DNA from: Ryuthela nishihirai
Lineage: Eukaryota > Arthropoda > Arachnida > Araneae > Heptathelidae
Direction of reading: 5' to 3'
Length of the DNA stretch: 64,000 bases
NCBI GenBank assembly: GCA_038380435.1
Contig: JAWZYU010000007.1
Coordinates: forward strand, 24,407,001-24,471,000
The translations under genes were made by a program, and so were the position numbers. Of this stretch, positions 11,060-23,261 are shown one piece after another (within the stretch, counting starts at the first letter, position 1; each line of letters starts with the position of its first letter). A model generated the notes under the pieces. It did no database searches and was not told the origin of the DNA. It saw only the letters and a program-made list of their open reading frames with translations.

Positions 11060-11925
11060 TTTAAACAAAGCATATTGTCCCTTTTCCTGCTTAACACAAT
11101 AATGGGGAATATGCATTAATTAAATATCATAAATTGTCTGCAATTTTCAGTACTTACCTGAGGTAAAATTTATACCTTTATGCTACACATATAGAAATTA
11201 AATCCAAATTGCATTAAAAAAATTGCAATTATATGAATAGCCTGCCCCTTCCCTGAAAATAAACTCATAACTTTTATTTACCTTAGACATTAAGAACCAG
11301 AAACCATACGAAACATATCAAAAGAAATTATTCAATATGATGAAAAGCTACTACAGTATATGTTCTTCTATTACATTACTTTATACATTTACATTCAGTT
11401 AACTATTCTGGCCCCATCTAGTGAGCTGAGTACCATACTGCAGGGGTACCCAATTATTTTATGATAAATATTCAAAAGTACAATTATGAATTCTTATTTC
11501 AAATGAATCCACTGGCCACATTATAAAAAGCCACCAAAAGATATAAGATCACAGAGGGAGCAAAATAGTAAAGTACTGAATCAAAAATCACTTGTAATCT
11601 CATTACTGTATATTTTTTGGAAAATCACCAAAATTGACAAATAGGGGTCTGCAGAACTTGAAAAAGGAATCTCTAAAAAAATGGTTACTCTCCCCAAGAT
11701 ATAAAATTACCACAATGGATTAAAGTTTTATGCTAGCCTGAAAATCAGCCAAGTGATGCCAACACTTACTGTATGGTGAAACTGAAGATTTTAGCAAGAG
11801 AATTAGGTCAAATGGCAGATAGTTTACTCTGAGGAGTTTACTAATATATTGCAGAAAAAGACAGTATCATTCACACTTCTGTCCATTCCAAATGTATTAG
11901 ATTTGATGCCTGTATCTAATAGAGG
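11060..11925. other. Gene-free stretch
   Basis: AT-rich, no open frames of note and no recognised element. Confidence 0.5.
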
Positions 11926-11927
11926 CA

Positions 11928-12050
11928 TTGCCATCTACCATAATACTGTACAATTATTATTGTTGGACAATTATTGAATGTTATGTAGAATACAAACACA
12001 TAACTCAAAAAATCAACATTTTATTAATAATATATTTGTGATATTTCAAT
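11928..12050 (+). repeat. Dispersed direct repeat, copy 1
   Basis: Matches 13282-13410 in the same orientation over about 125 bp, including gccatctacc, actgtacaattatta, gtagaatacaaacaca and ttattaatatattt. It may be a solo-LTR fragment or another non-coding repeat. It is followed by a short degenerate repeat built on 'gcgtg(t/c)ggaaaagcatat' (12058-12145). Confidence 0.65.
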
Positions 12051-12436
12051 ATGAAGTATGCGTGTATAATGCGTGTGGAAAAGCATATATAATGCAGGTG
12101 GGGGGTAGGAAAAACGTATATAACGCGTGCGGAAAAGTATTCTTGCAAATGGATATTTCACACTAACGGATCTTTGCTATTAACATTCCTTACATCTGTT
12201 CTACCATTTATTAGAATGGCTAGACATTCCCTAACACTTTTCAATACAACAAAATATGTGAACTCATGACTTGTTCAAGGTCATCATTCTGCATTTGTTG
12301 ATAAAAGTAAAAATAAAAATCACAAGACAGACGCTGTGTTTGGAATTTATTACAACTATTTTCTTTTTAAAAATCTTATTATTTTGTACCTTAAAACAGA
12401 TTTTGTTCAGTTCCTGAAGAAAAAACTTCCCCTTCA

Positions 12437-12536
12437 CTCACAGACCTTCTACTATGGTACATAAACTGACATGCTCCTGTCAGACCTCTGTGGCAAGCAG
12501 CTGCTTGAGGGGGTATTTATTTTATTTATTTATTAT
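12437..12536 (+). mobile_element. SINE family A, 3' half only
   Basis: Begins at the body (cacagaccttctactatgg) and ends in the ggtatttattttatttattt tail. The tRNA-like head is missing, the usual result of 5' truncation during reverse transcription. Confidence 0.85.
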
Positions 12537-12539
12537 GCA

Positions 12540-13280
12540 TTCCAATACATTTTTTAATAGAAACAGCATTGCTAGTTTGTGATATTCATATAAAGTAGGT
12601 AAACAATAGGTGGAATATAAGAAAATAGCATTATACAGAATATATCTAAAAGAGACTACATGTTTTTTGATAAATTAACAAAATGTGACAAGGGAAATAA
12701 CTGATAAACAGGTACTTGGGATTAAATATTTTAAATTTTGATATCCATATTATATATACATAACATTCATTACATATTTACCTAGTTTTCAAAGTTAGAT
12801 ACTTTCACTACTATCTTTTTTAAAATGAAGCATGGTCTTAAAAATAACTATTTTTTTCCTTTATTTGAAATTAAAATATATTAATGTCCCTTAGTTAAAT
12901 CATCATAATTAAGGATTTCTGTAATTATAACCATATGCACATATTATTAAAGTTATCAAAGGATTAAATTCCAAAAATAAGAAATCGCAGCACGTTTGTT
13001 ATCGCGATGGTAACACTGTTCTACTTGGCAGAAGATTTCTACTCGAAATCATCAGGGTGCTTATTATTAAACCTTTATGAAGCACACAGTTTAGACAGAC
13101 GAGGTTAGAACACTATGCAAAGGGAGAAAAATTTTATATGGAAGTACTGTAACAATAGCGATTACAATAATAAATGAATATCAATGCTTACCAAATCATA
13201 ATCTTCTTCGTCGTCGCACATAAAATCATCTTCAGCGTCCGACATGTTTACCCGGTACAGTCAGAAACACTAGCGAAGGC
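12540..13280. other. Gene-free stretch
   Basis: AT-rich with no recognised gene or element end. Confidence 0.5.
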
Positions 13281-13281
13281 A

Positions 13282-13410
13282 ACGCCATCTACCTTAACAC
13301 TGTACAATTATTACTGTAGTACAATTATAGAAAGTTCTGTAGAATACAAACACACGACTCGAATAACCAAAGTTTTATTATTAATATATTTTCGATATTT
13401 CGATATAATT
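13282..13410 (+). repeat. Dispersed direct repeat, copy 2
   Basis: Partner of 11928-12050, offset about 1,354 bp. The 100-codon frame beginning at 13174 runs through it but is not shared with copy 1, so it is not coding. Confidence 0.65.
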
Positions 13411-13414
13411 AATT

Positions 13415-13935
13415 TAATACGCTTTGATATGCATATGAACAAAACACCAAAGAAATTTTCAATTACTAGTAGATAGAGGCAAGAGGGGCAAATCGAATAT
13501 GTACAATAATATAAGAAATTAGAAATAAATTCGTTAATCATTTTTAGAAATTGTTCCTGCACAAATTAAAAATGCAAGAAATTCCAGTTTAACGCAACTC
13601 CGGCCAGAGCGGATTCGCTGTAACGAGAAGTAAAATTTTTCATTTTCCATATTGAATCAAAGAAGAGGTAATTTTTTTTATCGAAAGAATTTCTTATGCG
13701 TATAGTATACGGAACATTACTGGAAAATCATAATCTATTTCTTATATGAAAAATAATCTTGATTCTCACATGAAAGTGTTGGCAAAGTGATTGAAGATAT
13801 GTTTCCTTTGTATAATAGTGCATGACTTTGTTCGAAGAAGATGACTTCAGAAGAGTACCTTGAATCTTGGTTGTAACCATCGAGGTGGTTGTAACGTGAT
13901 ACTTAGGTACTAAAAATATTGTGCATAATATAAAT
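13415..13935. other. Gene-free stretch
   Basis: No recognised feature. Small antisense frames at 13311-13562 and 13728-14006 have no family similarity. Confidence 0.5.
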
Positions 13936-13939
13936 ACAA

Positions 13940-14096
13940 ATAAATTACTCCTCAAGCAGTCATTTGAGAGAAAGGTCTGATAGGAGACTTTAAATATATG
14001 ACACAATAGTGAAGTTCTGTGAAGAGTACAAAATCTCAGTAGACTGAAAACACAGGAAAGAAACTTCCGTTCCTTATCCAGAGATAGAACCCATCA
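13940..14096 (-). mobile_element. SINE family A, heavily decayed
   Basis: Recognisable pieces in reverse orientation: ctcctcaagcagtcatttga, aggtctgataggaga, atgacacaatagtgaagttc, aaatctcagtagac. Identity to the consensus is low and the tRNA head is nearly lost, so this is one of the oldest copies. Confidence 0.65.
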
Positions 14097-14422
14097 GGGC
14101 TATTTTTTGACACAGGAAAAAGTAGGCAAATACTGGGGATTCACGATTTTTGGGGCCCATTTTCATTTTCACATATAATGATGAGAGGGAAAATTCCTCT
14201 GTAGAGTTTTAATGGGGGGAACATATTTTATTTTTTGCTAGGGGCCCAGGTAAGACTTAAGATAGCCCTAGAACCCAAATCTCTTTCAATCAGTAAAGAA
14301 GGATTCTGGCTGCGGAAATGGTCTGTAAAGCGAAACAAATCAAACAGTTAACTTTCAAATTCTCTTTTTACGAGAACGATATCAAGGGTGTTAAGAAATT
14401 AAACTGCAACTTCCGCAATTAG

Positions 14423-14807
14423 GATGTTTTATCACTGAGTGCCTTTTTTGTGCACACAATGAGTCAGCCTGGTTACAAGGACTGAAAGTGCTCAGAGAAA
14501 GGTGAGAAAAGAGGACCTACTAGACAGTTATTTAGGAGATAGATGGAAGACACCCATCAAAGCCATCCATCGTGTTCTTTAACATGCAATGAATGTGGCT
14601 TTCCTCACATAGGTGATCCCATCCGATGTATGGCAGCCTCAATGGGCATTCTTTCTAAGCCCACTGGTTTCCCCCTTTCTGACTGAGGAGAGGGTCGAGG
14701 TTTACTAGAGATAAATCTCAGCATTGGCCCACATCGAACTGAAACCTGGGAACTGCAGATTAAAAGTTTGGTGCTCTACGAACAGAATGAACCTCAGTCC
14801 CACTCCT
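14423..14807 (-). mobile_element. SINE family B, diverged
   Basis: Second SINE family, best seen at 20357-20745. Shared blocks: gtgcc-ttttttgcacacaatg, ctcagagaaggt, catcaa-gccatccatcgtgt, tctttaacatgca, atcccatccgatg, gagataaatctca, cctgggaactgcagatta. The right end corresponds to the tRNA-like head, so the element lies on the minus strand. Many substitutions. Confidence 0.8.
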
Positions 14808-14809
14808 GA

Positions 14810-15850
14810 TCTGAGATATTTCCTAATAAACCTTAATTTTTATGTATAATTTTTACTTTACCTATTTTCAAGTAAAAAAATTTAACATATTTTTACAGTT
14901 ATGTTTTCATTTTTTGCCTTTGTTTATATTTTAGAAGTTAGAATATATAGAACTCTGTAGTTAATAGACTGTTGCGGAAAAAGAAAAGTGCTCAAACAGC
15001 CATTATAATTAGATATAATCCTTAGTCAATTCAGTATCAGTTCAATTTTTTTATGAAACTTTTCTGCACTGATTTATTTTTGCTTCAGTAAAAATCTCCA
15101 TTCTCTGTTGGATTACGATTACCATACTTCCTTCAAAAAGAGGATGTGTCCTCCTGTAATTTTGAAAGAAACTGAAATGTCTGCCTTTTTATATAAACTC
15201 GTAACATGTTTAAAATTAAAATGCTATTTTTTTTCTATTCTCCTTTTTTAAATTTCTCGAACCTATGATTATAATATAATTTAATGTTTTCCATGAAATA
15301 ATTTACTGTAAATGCAAATGATGAATGCTAAATTGATTCTGTTAATATTCTAAAGTTTTCTATTTCCTATAATCTTAATACGTACAATTTACATGCGAGA
15401 TTTGCTTCTGCCCACATATAGATGGAGATCTGAAAGTTGACTGCTGACCTCTATCTCAGTCACAGTTAATAGGAACACAAAAGTTTGTCTTCTGGAAGAG
15501 TAGATAGTTACTAACCAATATGTCACTTAAGGCCATATAACTCTAGATTGCTTATCAAGTATGAATAAACAATCCCCACGTCATATATTTTAAAGTGTAC
15601 TGAATAATTAGAATTATGCATTTTTTGACTGAACTATTAGTCAGTACTTGAAATAAAACTTAGTAGGAAAAAAATTATTTATTTCACAAACTGAAGGCAT
15701 CTCCTCCTTTGACCTCCATTTCCACCTTTTTCCTTTTAGAATACTATCATCTGGTACAACTAAATCTTCAATATATGATGGCCAGTAATCTTGGGTAATG
15801 TTTCAAACATAATTCGAATTCATCGCTAGAGCCAATACCTGGAATGGATT
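14810..15850. other. Gene-free stretch
   Basis: AT-rich; no recognised gene or element. Confidence 0.5.
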
Positions 15851-15854
15851 TCAG

Positions 15855-17675
15855 AAAGCCCGTTTTCTTGCAGCTTCCTTAAGAAATGCTGCTGGTTACA
15901 TTTTACAGTCTATTCCAGCAGAAAAGTGACTTAATTTTCAAAGTTTAGTATCTGCATTAGAACTACGATTTGTTGATAGTTATTTGAAACAGTACTATAT
16001 GACTCAATTTAAACATCGAATGCAAAAGAATGATGAAACTTTACAAGATCTAGCCAGTGATATTGAGCACCTAGCTACGTTACCTTACAACAATTGTCCA
16101 CCAGATATCGAAAATAACTTAGCTCAACAAGAGTTTATTGATCCTATTGCTGACCCTGAGACTGAACAATCCCTGAGGATGTTGGAAGGTGAATCCTTGA
16201 AGTTCATCTGTGGTGCATGCCGTGAAATATGAGTGTTCCAGGCTTTCCTCCCAAACAAACAAACGCACAGTGAGATTTGTGAATGCAGAAGAAATTGAGG
16301 AAAAGAATAATGAAATGCAAGAATTATCCAAAGCCATATTATCTGTTTTAAAAGAGGTTAAAAGTTCCTCCTCAAGGACATCCACAGACCTTCAATGTTG
16401 GAATTGTGGCAAGACTGGACATATGTGAGTCAACTGCAAAATGTGATGGGTGCGAAGTTCAAGCAGGTCTAACAGTCAACAAAATCAGCATAAGTAACAT
16501 GAAGGGGAAAAGGCTGGCAGTTCTTTGGTTGGCCCCAAGGGAAATCACCCACGTTTCAGCACTGCATGGTGTAGATAACGGATTGGTAGCTGATGGAACC
16601 ATGAACGGAGTGCCTTGCTGTATGATAGTAGACACTGGTGCAAATGCGACCTTATGCAGATCTGACATAGTAAATTACATATGCCTCAACCTAACTGGTA
16701 TGTTAGACAGTCCAACAAAACCCTACAAACAGTCACTGGAGATCGAGATAAAATCCATGAAAGAATATAATTCAGCATCAGAGTTGGTAGCTGTCTTGTA
16801 CGCCATCCTGTTTACATCACTGATATCTTAGTGAATGCATATTAGACCTCGACTTCTTAAGGAAACATGGATTCAGTATTACACCCAGTGACAGCCTACT
16901 CATCTATAAGACAGAAGAGATCCCTCTGCTTAGCCAAACATCTGATTCTTTATCAAGTATGACCACAATATTAGTGATGGAAGACACAGAGATCCCAGCA
17001 CAAATTGAAATTATAATCTGTGGACATCAGGCGTAGAGTTCTGGGGCCTACCGATTGGCTGTCATCAATGCTCCTGCCCAGGGAAAGGATGTTTGGATCA
17101 TGGTGTTCTGGTTGCAAGGATTTTAGTCAAAGTAGATCAAGAACAGACTCCTATTAGAGTAATGAACTGCAACCAGACCAATAGCTTATTGAAAAACGGT
17201 GAAGAATTAGCAATATGTGAACCTGTTACATGGGTTTACTGAACCAAATCAATATCACACAGACATTCTCTCTCATCTTGCTGACTTGTGGACAGAAACA
17301 AAGAAGATATTAACTTAAAATGAAGCAGCTAAGGCAGAGGACCTACTTACAGATTTTTCTGACATTTTCTCTGTTACTTCAAATGATTATGGCCATGGCC
17401 GAGTGGTTAGTACGCTGGACTAGTGATTTAAGGGACCTGGGTTTTAGCCCCGGGTAAGGCATGGATGTAGTAATGCTTTTCTGCTGAAGTCCTGCCATCC
17501 ACTCAGACCTTCTACTGTGGCATATAAACTGGCAGGCTGCTGTCAGACCTCTGTGGCAAGCAGCTGCTTTAGGGAGTTTTATTTTTTTACCTGACACAAC
17601 AAAGATCAACACTGGTGATTCTCCTCCAATCCATCTACCAACGAGAAGCAAAAAATATTTAAGGATAAGAATGAA
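15855..17675 (+). pseudogene. Ty3/gypsy-type gag-protease-pol remnant
   Basis: Gag-like sequence runs from about 15880 (AAGYILQSIP-like, ALELRFVDSYLKQYYMTQF) to 16240, including LQDLASDIEHLA. A CCHC zinc knuckle CWNCGKTGHM-x-VNC lies at 16394-16436 with a stop inside it. A retropepsin motif MIVDTGANATLC is at 16621-16655, followed by LDFLRKHGFSITPSD near 16850. After a SINE insertion (17391-17588), KINTGDSPPIHLPTR marks the start of the polymerase part. No RT core, integrase or LTR pair is visible, and frame shifts are frequent. This is the gag-pol order of Ty3/gypsy retrotransposons, now inactive. Confidence 0.8.
17391..17588 (+). mobile_element. SINE family A inside the gypsy remnant
   Basis: Full-length copy: ggccatggccgagtggttag A-box region, gggttttagcccc in place of the usual B-box (diverged), ctgctgaagtcctgcc body and agcagctgctttagggagtt tail. 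Gypsy pol sequence resumes right after the T-rich tail. Confidence 0.9.
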
Positions 17676-17689
17676 AGCTTCCATAGGCG

Positions 17690-18690
17690 TAATGTAAGAT
17701 ACTTTTGACTGCAGCGCCACAAGGCTGCAGATACACGTGCTGTGCACCAGGGAAGCTGCTATTCGTGATCTCAGGGGCTAAGGTACTTGCATATTTATTT
17801 CCGTGAGAACTTTTAGATCTGGCGGCTGTTGCTTTTAATGTCGTAATGTTTATAATATACATTATTTTTAAATATATATTATAAGCATTTGGGAATGTTT
17901 TTGCATCGCATGAAATATCCTTTCTTATCTTTTTTCTCCTTCAGCACTTTTACGTATGGGTTGTTCCTCAAAGGAAATATTAGCTAAATATTAATTGATA
18001 CAATTTTTAATAATACATAAATATTTTTCAATTGCACTGCATTCCTTACTAACCCCTCTCATTCCACTTTTTGGCTGTGTTCAACAAATTTATCTTATAA
18101 AATTTTTTCGACATCATGCTTATTCAATTTTTTGTTGTGTCATGTAATCCTTCCGAATTTGTGTTATATTTATTTAGTAAATCTTCGGCCTGTAAATGGT
18201 AGCTAGGTATTCAGTGGAAGGAGAGCTATGCACCAATTCCCTCTGATGATGCATAGAACCGGCCAGGCCTAGCACCTAATGTCCGACCCCAACTTTTCGT
18301 GGTGCAGACTGTTAGTACCTTTCAAAACAGATATTATCACAGTGGAAGTGAACAGAAGAGGAGGGCTGTCAGATTAGTGTGTCCTACTGATCTGGACAAC
18401 TATGGCCACTTTTCTTTTTTTTTTCTACCCTCCTGAGGAGTGGTCAACCACACAGGATCCTGGTGCTGTCCTTACAAGCTTGCTGGACTGGATTAAGGCT
18501 CTGAGTTTGATTATGGATCCCGATTTTGCTGCAATGGTGGGCTTCTGTAGAGGAAGAATCTTCCATTGTGTTTTCTGTTTGTTTGTGGGTTTACAGCCCA
18601 AAGTGAATAGATTCACGTGATATATTTATCAGCTTCTTAGCAGCAAATTCTACATTGGAGGAAGTCTTCCAGTGTAGATGGCTTCATCCT
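17690..18690. other. Gene-free stretch before LINE copy 1
   Basis: No gene recognised. The last 300 bases could be the 5' untranslated part of the LINE that follows, but they do not match the region upstream of LINE copy 2, so I leave them unassigned. Confidence 0.4.
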
Positions 18691-18694
18691 TTAG

Positions 18695-20188
18695 TGGTGG
18701 GGGAACGGGTCATTGCCCATGTCTGCTATTAGGCGGCTGTTTGATATTGTCGGCATTCCCTCTTTCAATAAACATAGTGTTTTTAAACATCCCACTAACC
18801 ATTTTCTCTCCATAGGTAGTTGTAATGTGAGGACTCTGCACAGATTTTTCTCTTGATGTCCTCACACAAGAATTCCACCTTTCTAATTTAGATATTCTCA
18901 GCTTGCAAGAGACCAGATGGACAGATAAAGGTCAGATTCTTAAAAATAATATTAAATTTACCTTTTCATGGAGGGAAGACAATAACCACCACCAAGGAGT
19001 GGGTCTGCTTCTCAGCAGACACGCTAGTGATGCTCTTCTAGGATATGAGTGCATTAATGAAAGGTTTCTTACAGCAAAATATCAGACAAGCGTTAAAGAC
19101 TTGAATGTTATCTGCTGTTATACCCCCACTGAGGATGCCGATGAGGATGAGAAGGGTAGGTTTTATGGACAACTTCAGGATATTTTGAATTCTGTCAAGA
19201 AAGGAGATATTACCCTTGTTCTTGGTGACTTCAATGCCAAAGTTGGTACTGACTCTAACCTTTGGGGAGGAGTGATAGGCCCTTTTGGTATAGGTAGCTG
19301 CAATGGCAATGGCCAACGTCTCCTACAGGTAAGTAAACTCAATGGATTCAGAATAACTAACACTTATTACAAACACTGCGACATACATAAGAACACATGG
19401 GTTTCACCTGATGGGCTGCATAAGAATATGATTGATTATCTATTAATTAACAGCAAATGGGCTAGTTCTGTTAGGAATACCAGGTCACTAACCATATTGT
19501 TCTAAACAATATGGTTAGTTCTACTCCCATTGTTTATAATGATGATAGATTCATTGGTGGCTTAAAATATTGACCCTACAACACAATCTGAAGTTATTTT
19601 GGCTATATGTAAACTTAAACTTCAGAAATCCCCAGGGGTAGATGAAATTACTATGGAAATGCTTAGAGCTGGGAATGTTTCGGTTACTACTTGGATGACT
19701 GAAATTTTGAATACTTTTTATGATAAAGCCATGGTACCTAAGGATTTTACCAGAGCTATTATTATCCCTGTTTTCAAAAAAGGTGATTGCAGTTCGTGTG
19801 ATAACTACAGGGGTATCAGCCTACTCTCTGTTCCAGGTAAAGTTCTTTGCATGATTGTGCTTAATAGAATTAAGAATCTGATTGAGAGGCAATTGCGTGA
19901 TGAGCAATGTGGATTCAGAAATGGTAGGGATGTGTAAATGGGATTTTTTCACTAAGGCAGATTCTTGAGAAATGATTAGAGTTTCAGAAACCTTTGTTTG
20001 CTAGCTTTGTTGATTTCAAAAAGGCTTTCGACTCTGTTGATCATCATAATTTGTGGTTGATTGTGAGATTATATGGTATACCAGACAAGTTAGTTAACAT
20101 AATGAAAGCTGTCTGTAATAACACTCAGTCGTGGGTAAGAATTGGTAAGGCTTTTAGCAATTGGTTTAGCATTACCTCTGGTAATTAA
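18695..20188 (+). pseudogene. APE-type LINE (RTE/CR1-like), copy 1
   Basis: The endonuclease part runs 18820-19505: QETRWTDKGQ, GVGLLLSRHA, CCYTPTEDAD, LVLGDFNAKVG and NMIDYLLINSKW are the standard order of apurinic-type endonuclease motifs (QE..W, YxPT, GDFN). The reverse transcriptase part starts at 19567: KSPGVDEITMEML, IIIPVFKKGD, NYRGISLLSVPGK, then FVDFKKAFDSVD with the first catalytic Asp. About 450 bases expected between the two parts are missing. A frame break occurs after GRDV at 19937, and the copy ends at 20188 before the YADD motif. Shares about 90% identity by eye with copy 2 at 44.8 kb. Confidence 0.85.
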
Positions 20189-20194
20189 TTGATG

Positions 20195-20262
20195 ACCCAA
20201 AGGAAGTAAGAGGCATTTTTTTGCACATAGCAAGCTAAAATGCCAAGAAGGATCCCAAGAGA
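20195..20262 (-). mobile_element. SINE family B, short fragment
   Basis: The pieces 'aggcatttttttgcacatag' and 'aagctaaaatgccaagaagg' match the left (3') part of family B. Truncated; sits at the broken end of LINE copy 1. Confidence 0.5.
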
Positions 20263-20356
20263 TCAATTGGTGCCTGAAGGGTTTGTGCCTGAAGTGAGGG
20301 ATGAAAAGAAAGACAATGACTATAAAAAAATTAAGAGGTAAACTTTGATCAATTGA

Positions 20357-20745
20357 ATTGGGTTGTTTTACCTCTGAGCAGAACTTTTTTGCACACCATG
20401 GACTAAATGGCCAGGTCACATGGACCCCGAAGTCTCAGAGAAGGTTGGGGAAGGGGACCCACTGGAGCAGCTGTTGGGAGACAGATGCCATCAAGGCCAT
20501 CCAGTATGTTCTTTAACGTGCACAGGGTATGGCTCTCCCGAACACTATGTGCTCTCCAGGGCCACAGCTTAACGTCCCATCCGACGGACAGCAGCCTTTC
20601 CAAGCCCATCGGTGTCCCCTACTGACCGTAGGCAGGGCGGGGAATTTGGCGGAGATAAATCTCAATGATGATCCAGCTGGGAGTTGAACCTGGGAACTGC
20701 AGATTACAAGCCTGGCACGCAACCGACTGAGCCACCCCCGCCCCT
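20357..20745 (-). mobile_element. SINE family B, near full-length, with TSD
   Basis: Best copy of the family. The tRNA-like head is at the right on the minus strand: A-box TGGCTCAGTCGGTTGCG and B-box GGTTCAACTCC, spaced as in a tRNA, near 20735-20672. The body contains ttaacgtcccatccgac and gttctttaacgtgcacaggg. The 9-bp flanks 20348-20356 and 20746-20754 are identical (atcaattga), a target-site duplication showing retroposition. Chance ORFs on both strands here are not genes. Confidence 0.9.
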
Positions 20746-20759
20746 ATCAATTGAGTAGA

Positions 20760-21585
20760 CAGAGCTAGTTTTAACTGTTCTGGAGGAAAAGATTATTACT
20801 TTATGTAATGCAGCACTTAGTTTAGCAATTTCATCCATGCTTTTGTAATAAATTGCATTGTTTTGTAATTTCTATTGTAAATACACTTATACCCACGCTC
20901 AGTGTTCATCAATTTTAAATTTGCAAAAATATTATTAGTTTCATTTATGAAAAAATTCGTGAACTACATTTGATATACTAGGACAGAACGGTATTTTAAA
21001 TGTTTTATTTTTAGACCTCTCTGTTTTAACAATTTCAATTTAAAAGCATTTCACAATTTTCTTAAATTACTAACCTATGAAATATCGAATTGCTGGTTTT
21101 ACAGTACTTTTCAGTAGTTAGTGCACAATTCAAGTAAGTCTAAAATCGTAGTGAAAGATTTGTTTACGCTTTCCAAATACGCCTCTCTGAATAGGCTTTA
21201 GATTTTATAATATTCATGGCGTCCGTTGCCAATACTAGAGGCGCTATACAGTTAGAGGTTGGCCATTTCAAAATTGAACACCATGTTTTGTCGTCGCTCG
21301 GATTGTTTAGTTTGCATAGCTGAATGGTATTGCACGAATACTTATGGATTCATGAAAACATAGGGTAATATTTGATACAGATTTCAGTGTTCATGATTGG
21401 AAGCACTTTAGGAAATGGCTAAAAAAAGGAAAAGTAAATTTTACGGCTTTTTTTTCTTCAAAAAAAAAAAAGATATCATTTCTGTTTTTGTCTTGTCCGT
21501 CTGTAGACATCAAACTTTTTCATTTATACAGATAAATAAAAAATTCATTTTGTGTTAGATAGGAATTAATGATATATTACGATTT
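20760..21585. other. Gene-free stretch
   Basis: AT-rich, no recognised gene. Small poly-T and poly-A runs only. Confidence 0.5.
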
Positions 21586-21773
21586 GCATTTTTCGAATCT
21601 CCCAAAAGTTATAACTGCGCCCTCTAACGGTGGAAATTTTTGAAAAATCCAAAATATCAAACGAATATTTCAATTTGATGTAGTTATGTTAAGAAGTATA
21701 AAATTTTGGTGTTGAAATATGAAGGTTACGAAGTTGCCATTGACAACAAACACTTGACCCTTTAAACCTAGGT

Positions 21774-21794
21774 GGGGGGGGGGGGGGGGGGGGG
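21774..21794 (+). repeat. Run of 21 G
   Basis: Uninterrupted G homopolymer within the first ~300-bp unit. Could form a G-quadruplex; its length is likely variable and sequencing-sensitive. Confidence 0.9.
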
Positions 21795-22281
21795 CAGGTG
21801 AAAGCAACTTTTTTGTTTTAACAGAGAGGTGTATTTTTTAGAGATAATTCTTTTTGGGTTGGGCATGTATTGATGAAATATTACAATTTGCATTTTGCGA
21901 ATTTCCCAAAAGCTATAATTGCGCCCTCTAACGGTGGAAAAAATTCAAAAATTTAAAACGAATATTGCAAACGATGTAGTTATGCTAGAAATTTGAAAAT
22001 TTGGTCGTAGAATGTGACAATTTGGAAAATTTCACTGACAACAATGACCCTAAGCCCAAGGTAGGTAAGAAATGGAACGGTTTTGCTTTAAGAGATAATT
22101 GAAAATCTATTTTTAGTTGTTTACTAATGAAATATAATTCGCATTTTAAATTTAAATTTATATCATTAGATAATTCGTATTTTAATTTAAACTATTAATA
22201 TAAATAGTTAATATTATTTATTTATTTTATTAATAGTTAATATTAATTTAAACTATTAATATAAATAGCTAATAAAAATAT

Positions 22282-22315
22282 CATTAAAATGCGAATTAAA
22301 ATTCGCATTTTAATG
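22282..22315. repeat. Perfect AT-rich palindrome
   Basis: Arms 22282-22297 (cattaaaatgcgaatt) and 22300-22315 pair perfectly across 2 bases. Further copies of attcgcatttta flank it (near 22130, 22355), along with inverted taatattaat/atagttaata blocks, so the 22130-22400 stretch is a nested set of inverted repeats. Confidence 0.85.
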
Positions 22316-22639
22316 GTATTTTAATGGGTTTTTTGGTATTTTCCAGATTTAATATAATTCGCATTTTAATTTTAAATTTATATCATTAGAGATCACTTAA
22401 TATCGAAACTGCAAAACTTTTAACGAATGTTTCAAGTGATCTGTTTATGACAGAAATTTCGGCGTGTAGAGTTCTGTTATGGTGGAAATTCCACTGAGAA
22501 CAAATATCTGCCCACTATTTTCAGAGGAGAGAGAGAAAAGCAACATTTTTAAATTTAAGAACTAATAGACAAATGCATTTTATGCTTTATAATTACTAAT
22601 GAAATACTACTATGTGTATTTCCTCCATCATACATTAAA

Positions 22640-22772
22640 AATAAATAAATAACCCTTCAAGCAGCTGCTTGTACAGAGGTCTGACAGGAGCCTGTCAGTT
22701 TATATGCCATAGTAGAAGGTCCATGAGGATGGCGGGACCTCAGCAGAAAAACCACACTAACATCCATAATTA
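22640..22772 (-). mobile_element. SINE family A, 3' part
   Basis: aataaataacccttcaagca tail side, then ctgacaggagcctgtcag hairpin, ending at cactaacatccat. The tRNA head is absent. Confidence 0.85.
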
Positions 22773-23261
22773 AAACTTTTAAGGAGTGAAAAGTAGGCAA
22801 GGAAGAACTTCATTTTCAAAGAGAATGAGATTCCCATATGTGCCAGAGGCGTTATGCGTTTCTAGTTATTTTACATTTTCAGTACCCTCTGACAGTGGAA
22901 ATTCGAACTACTGTATAATTGTGAAAATAAACTTAATATTTTATTAGTACTTGTGATGTGCAAAAAAGTTTTTCATATACCTCTTAAAGCAGAAAAGTTG
23001 CATTTTACCAATGGGACAAATCATTACTATTAGGGTAAACCACTTGATCATTACACTCGATAACCAACAATTTAAGTTTCTAGCAAAAATAAATCGTTTG
23101 CAAGATTTATTTAAAGATTTGATATTTTCCAGCTTTTTTCCGCCGCTGGAGGTTGCCTTTCGTGTTTCTATTTACTTTCTTTAGCACTATCTAACACTGG
23201 AAATTGCAGCTGATGGGGATTCCAAAACGTAAATATTAACATTTTTGTGGAAAAAAAATTC

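Noticed and set aside
15984..16428. Gag-like frame considered as a domesticated host gene
   Set aside because: The zinc knuckle is split by a stop, and protease and pol text follow in decayed frames, so it is a dead gypsy element.
17659..17862. Minus-strand frames around the gypsy/SINE region
   Set aside because: They translate SINE tail and antisense gypsy sequence.
20403..20722. Three overlapping frames on both strands
   Set aside because: All lie within the GC-richer SINE B copy; openness is a by-product of composition.
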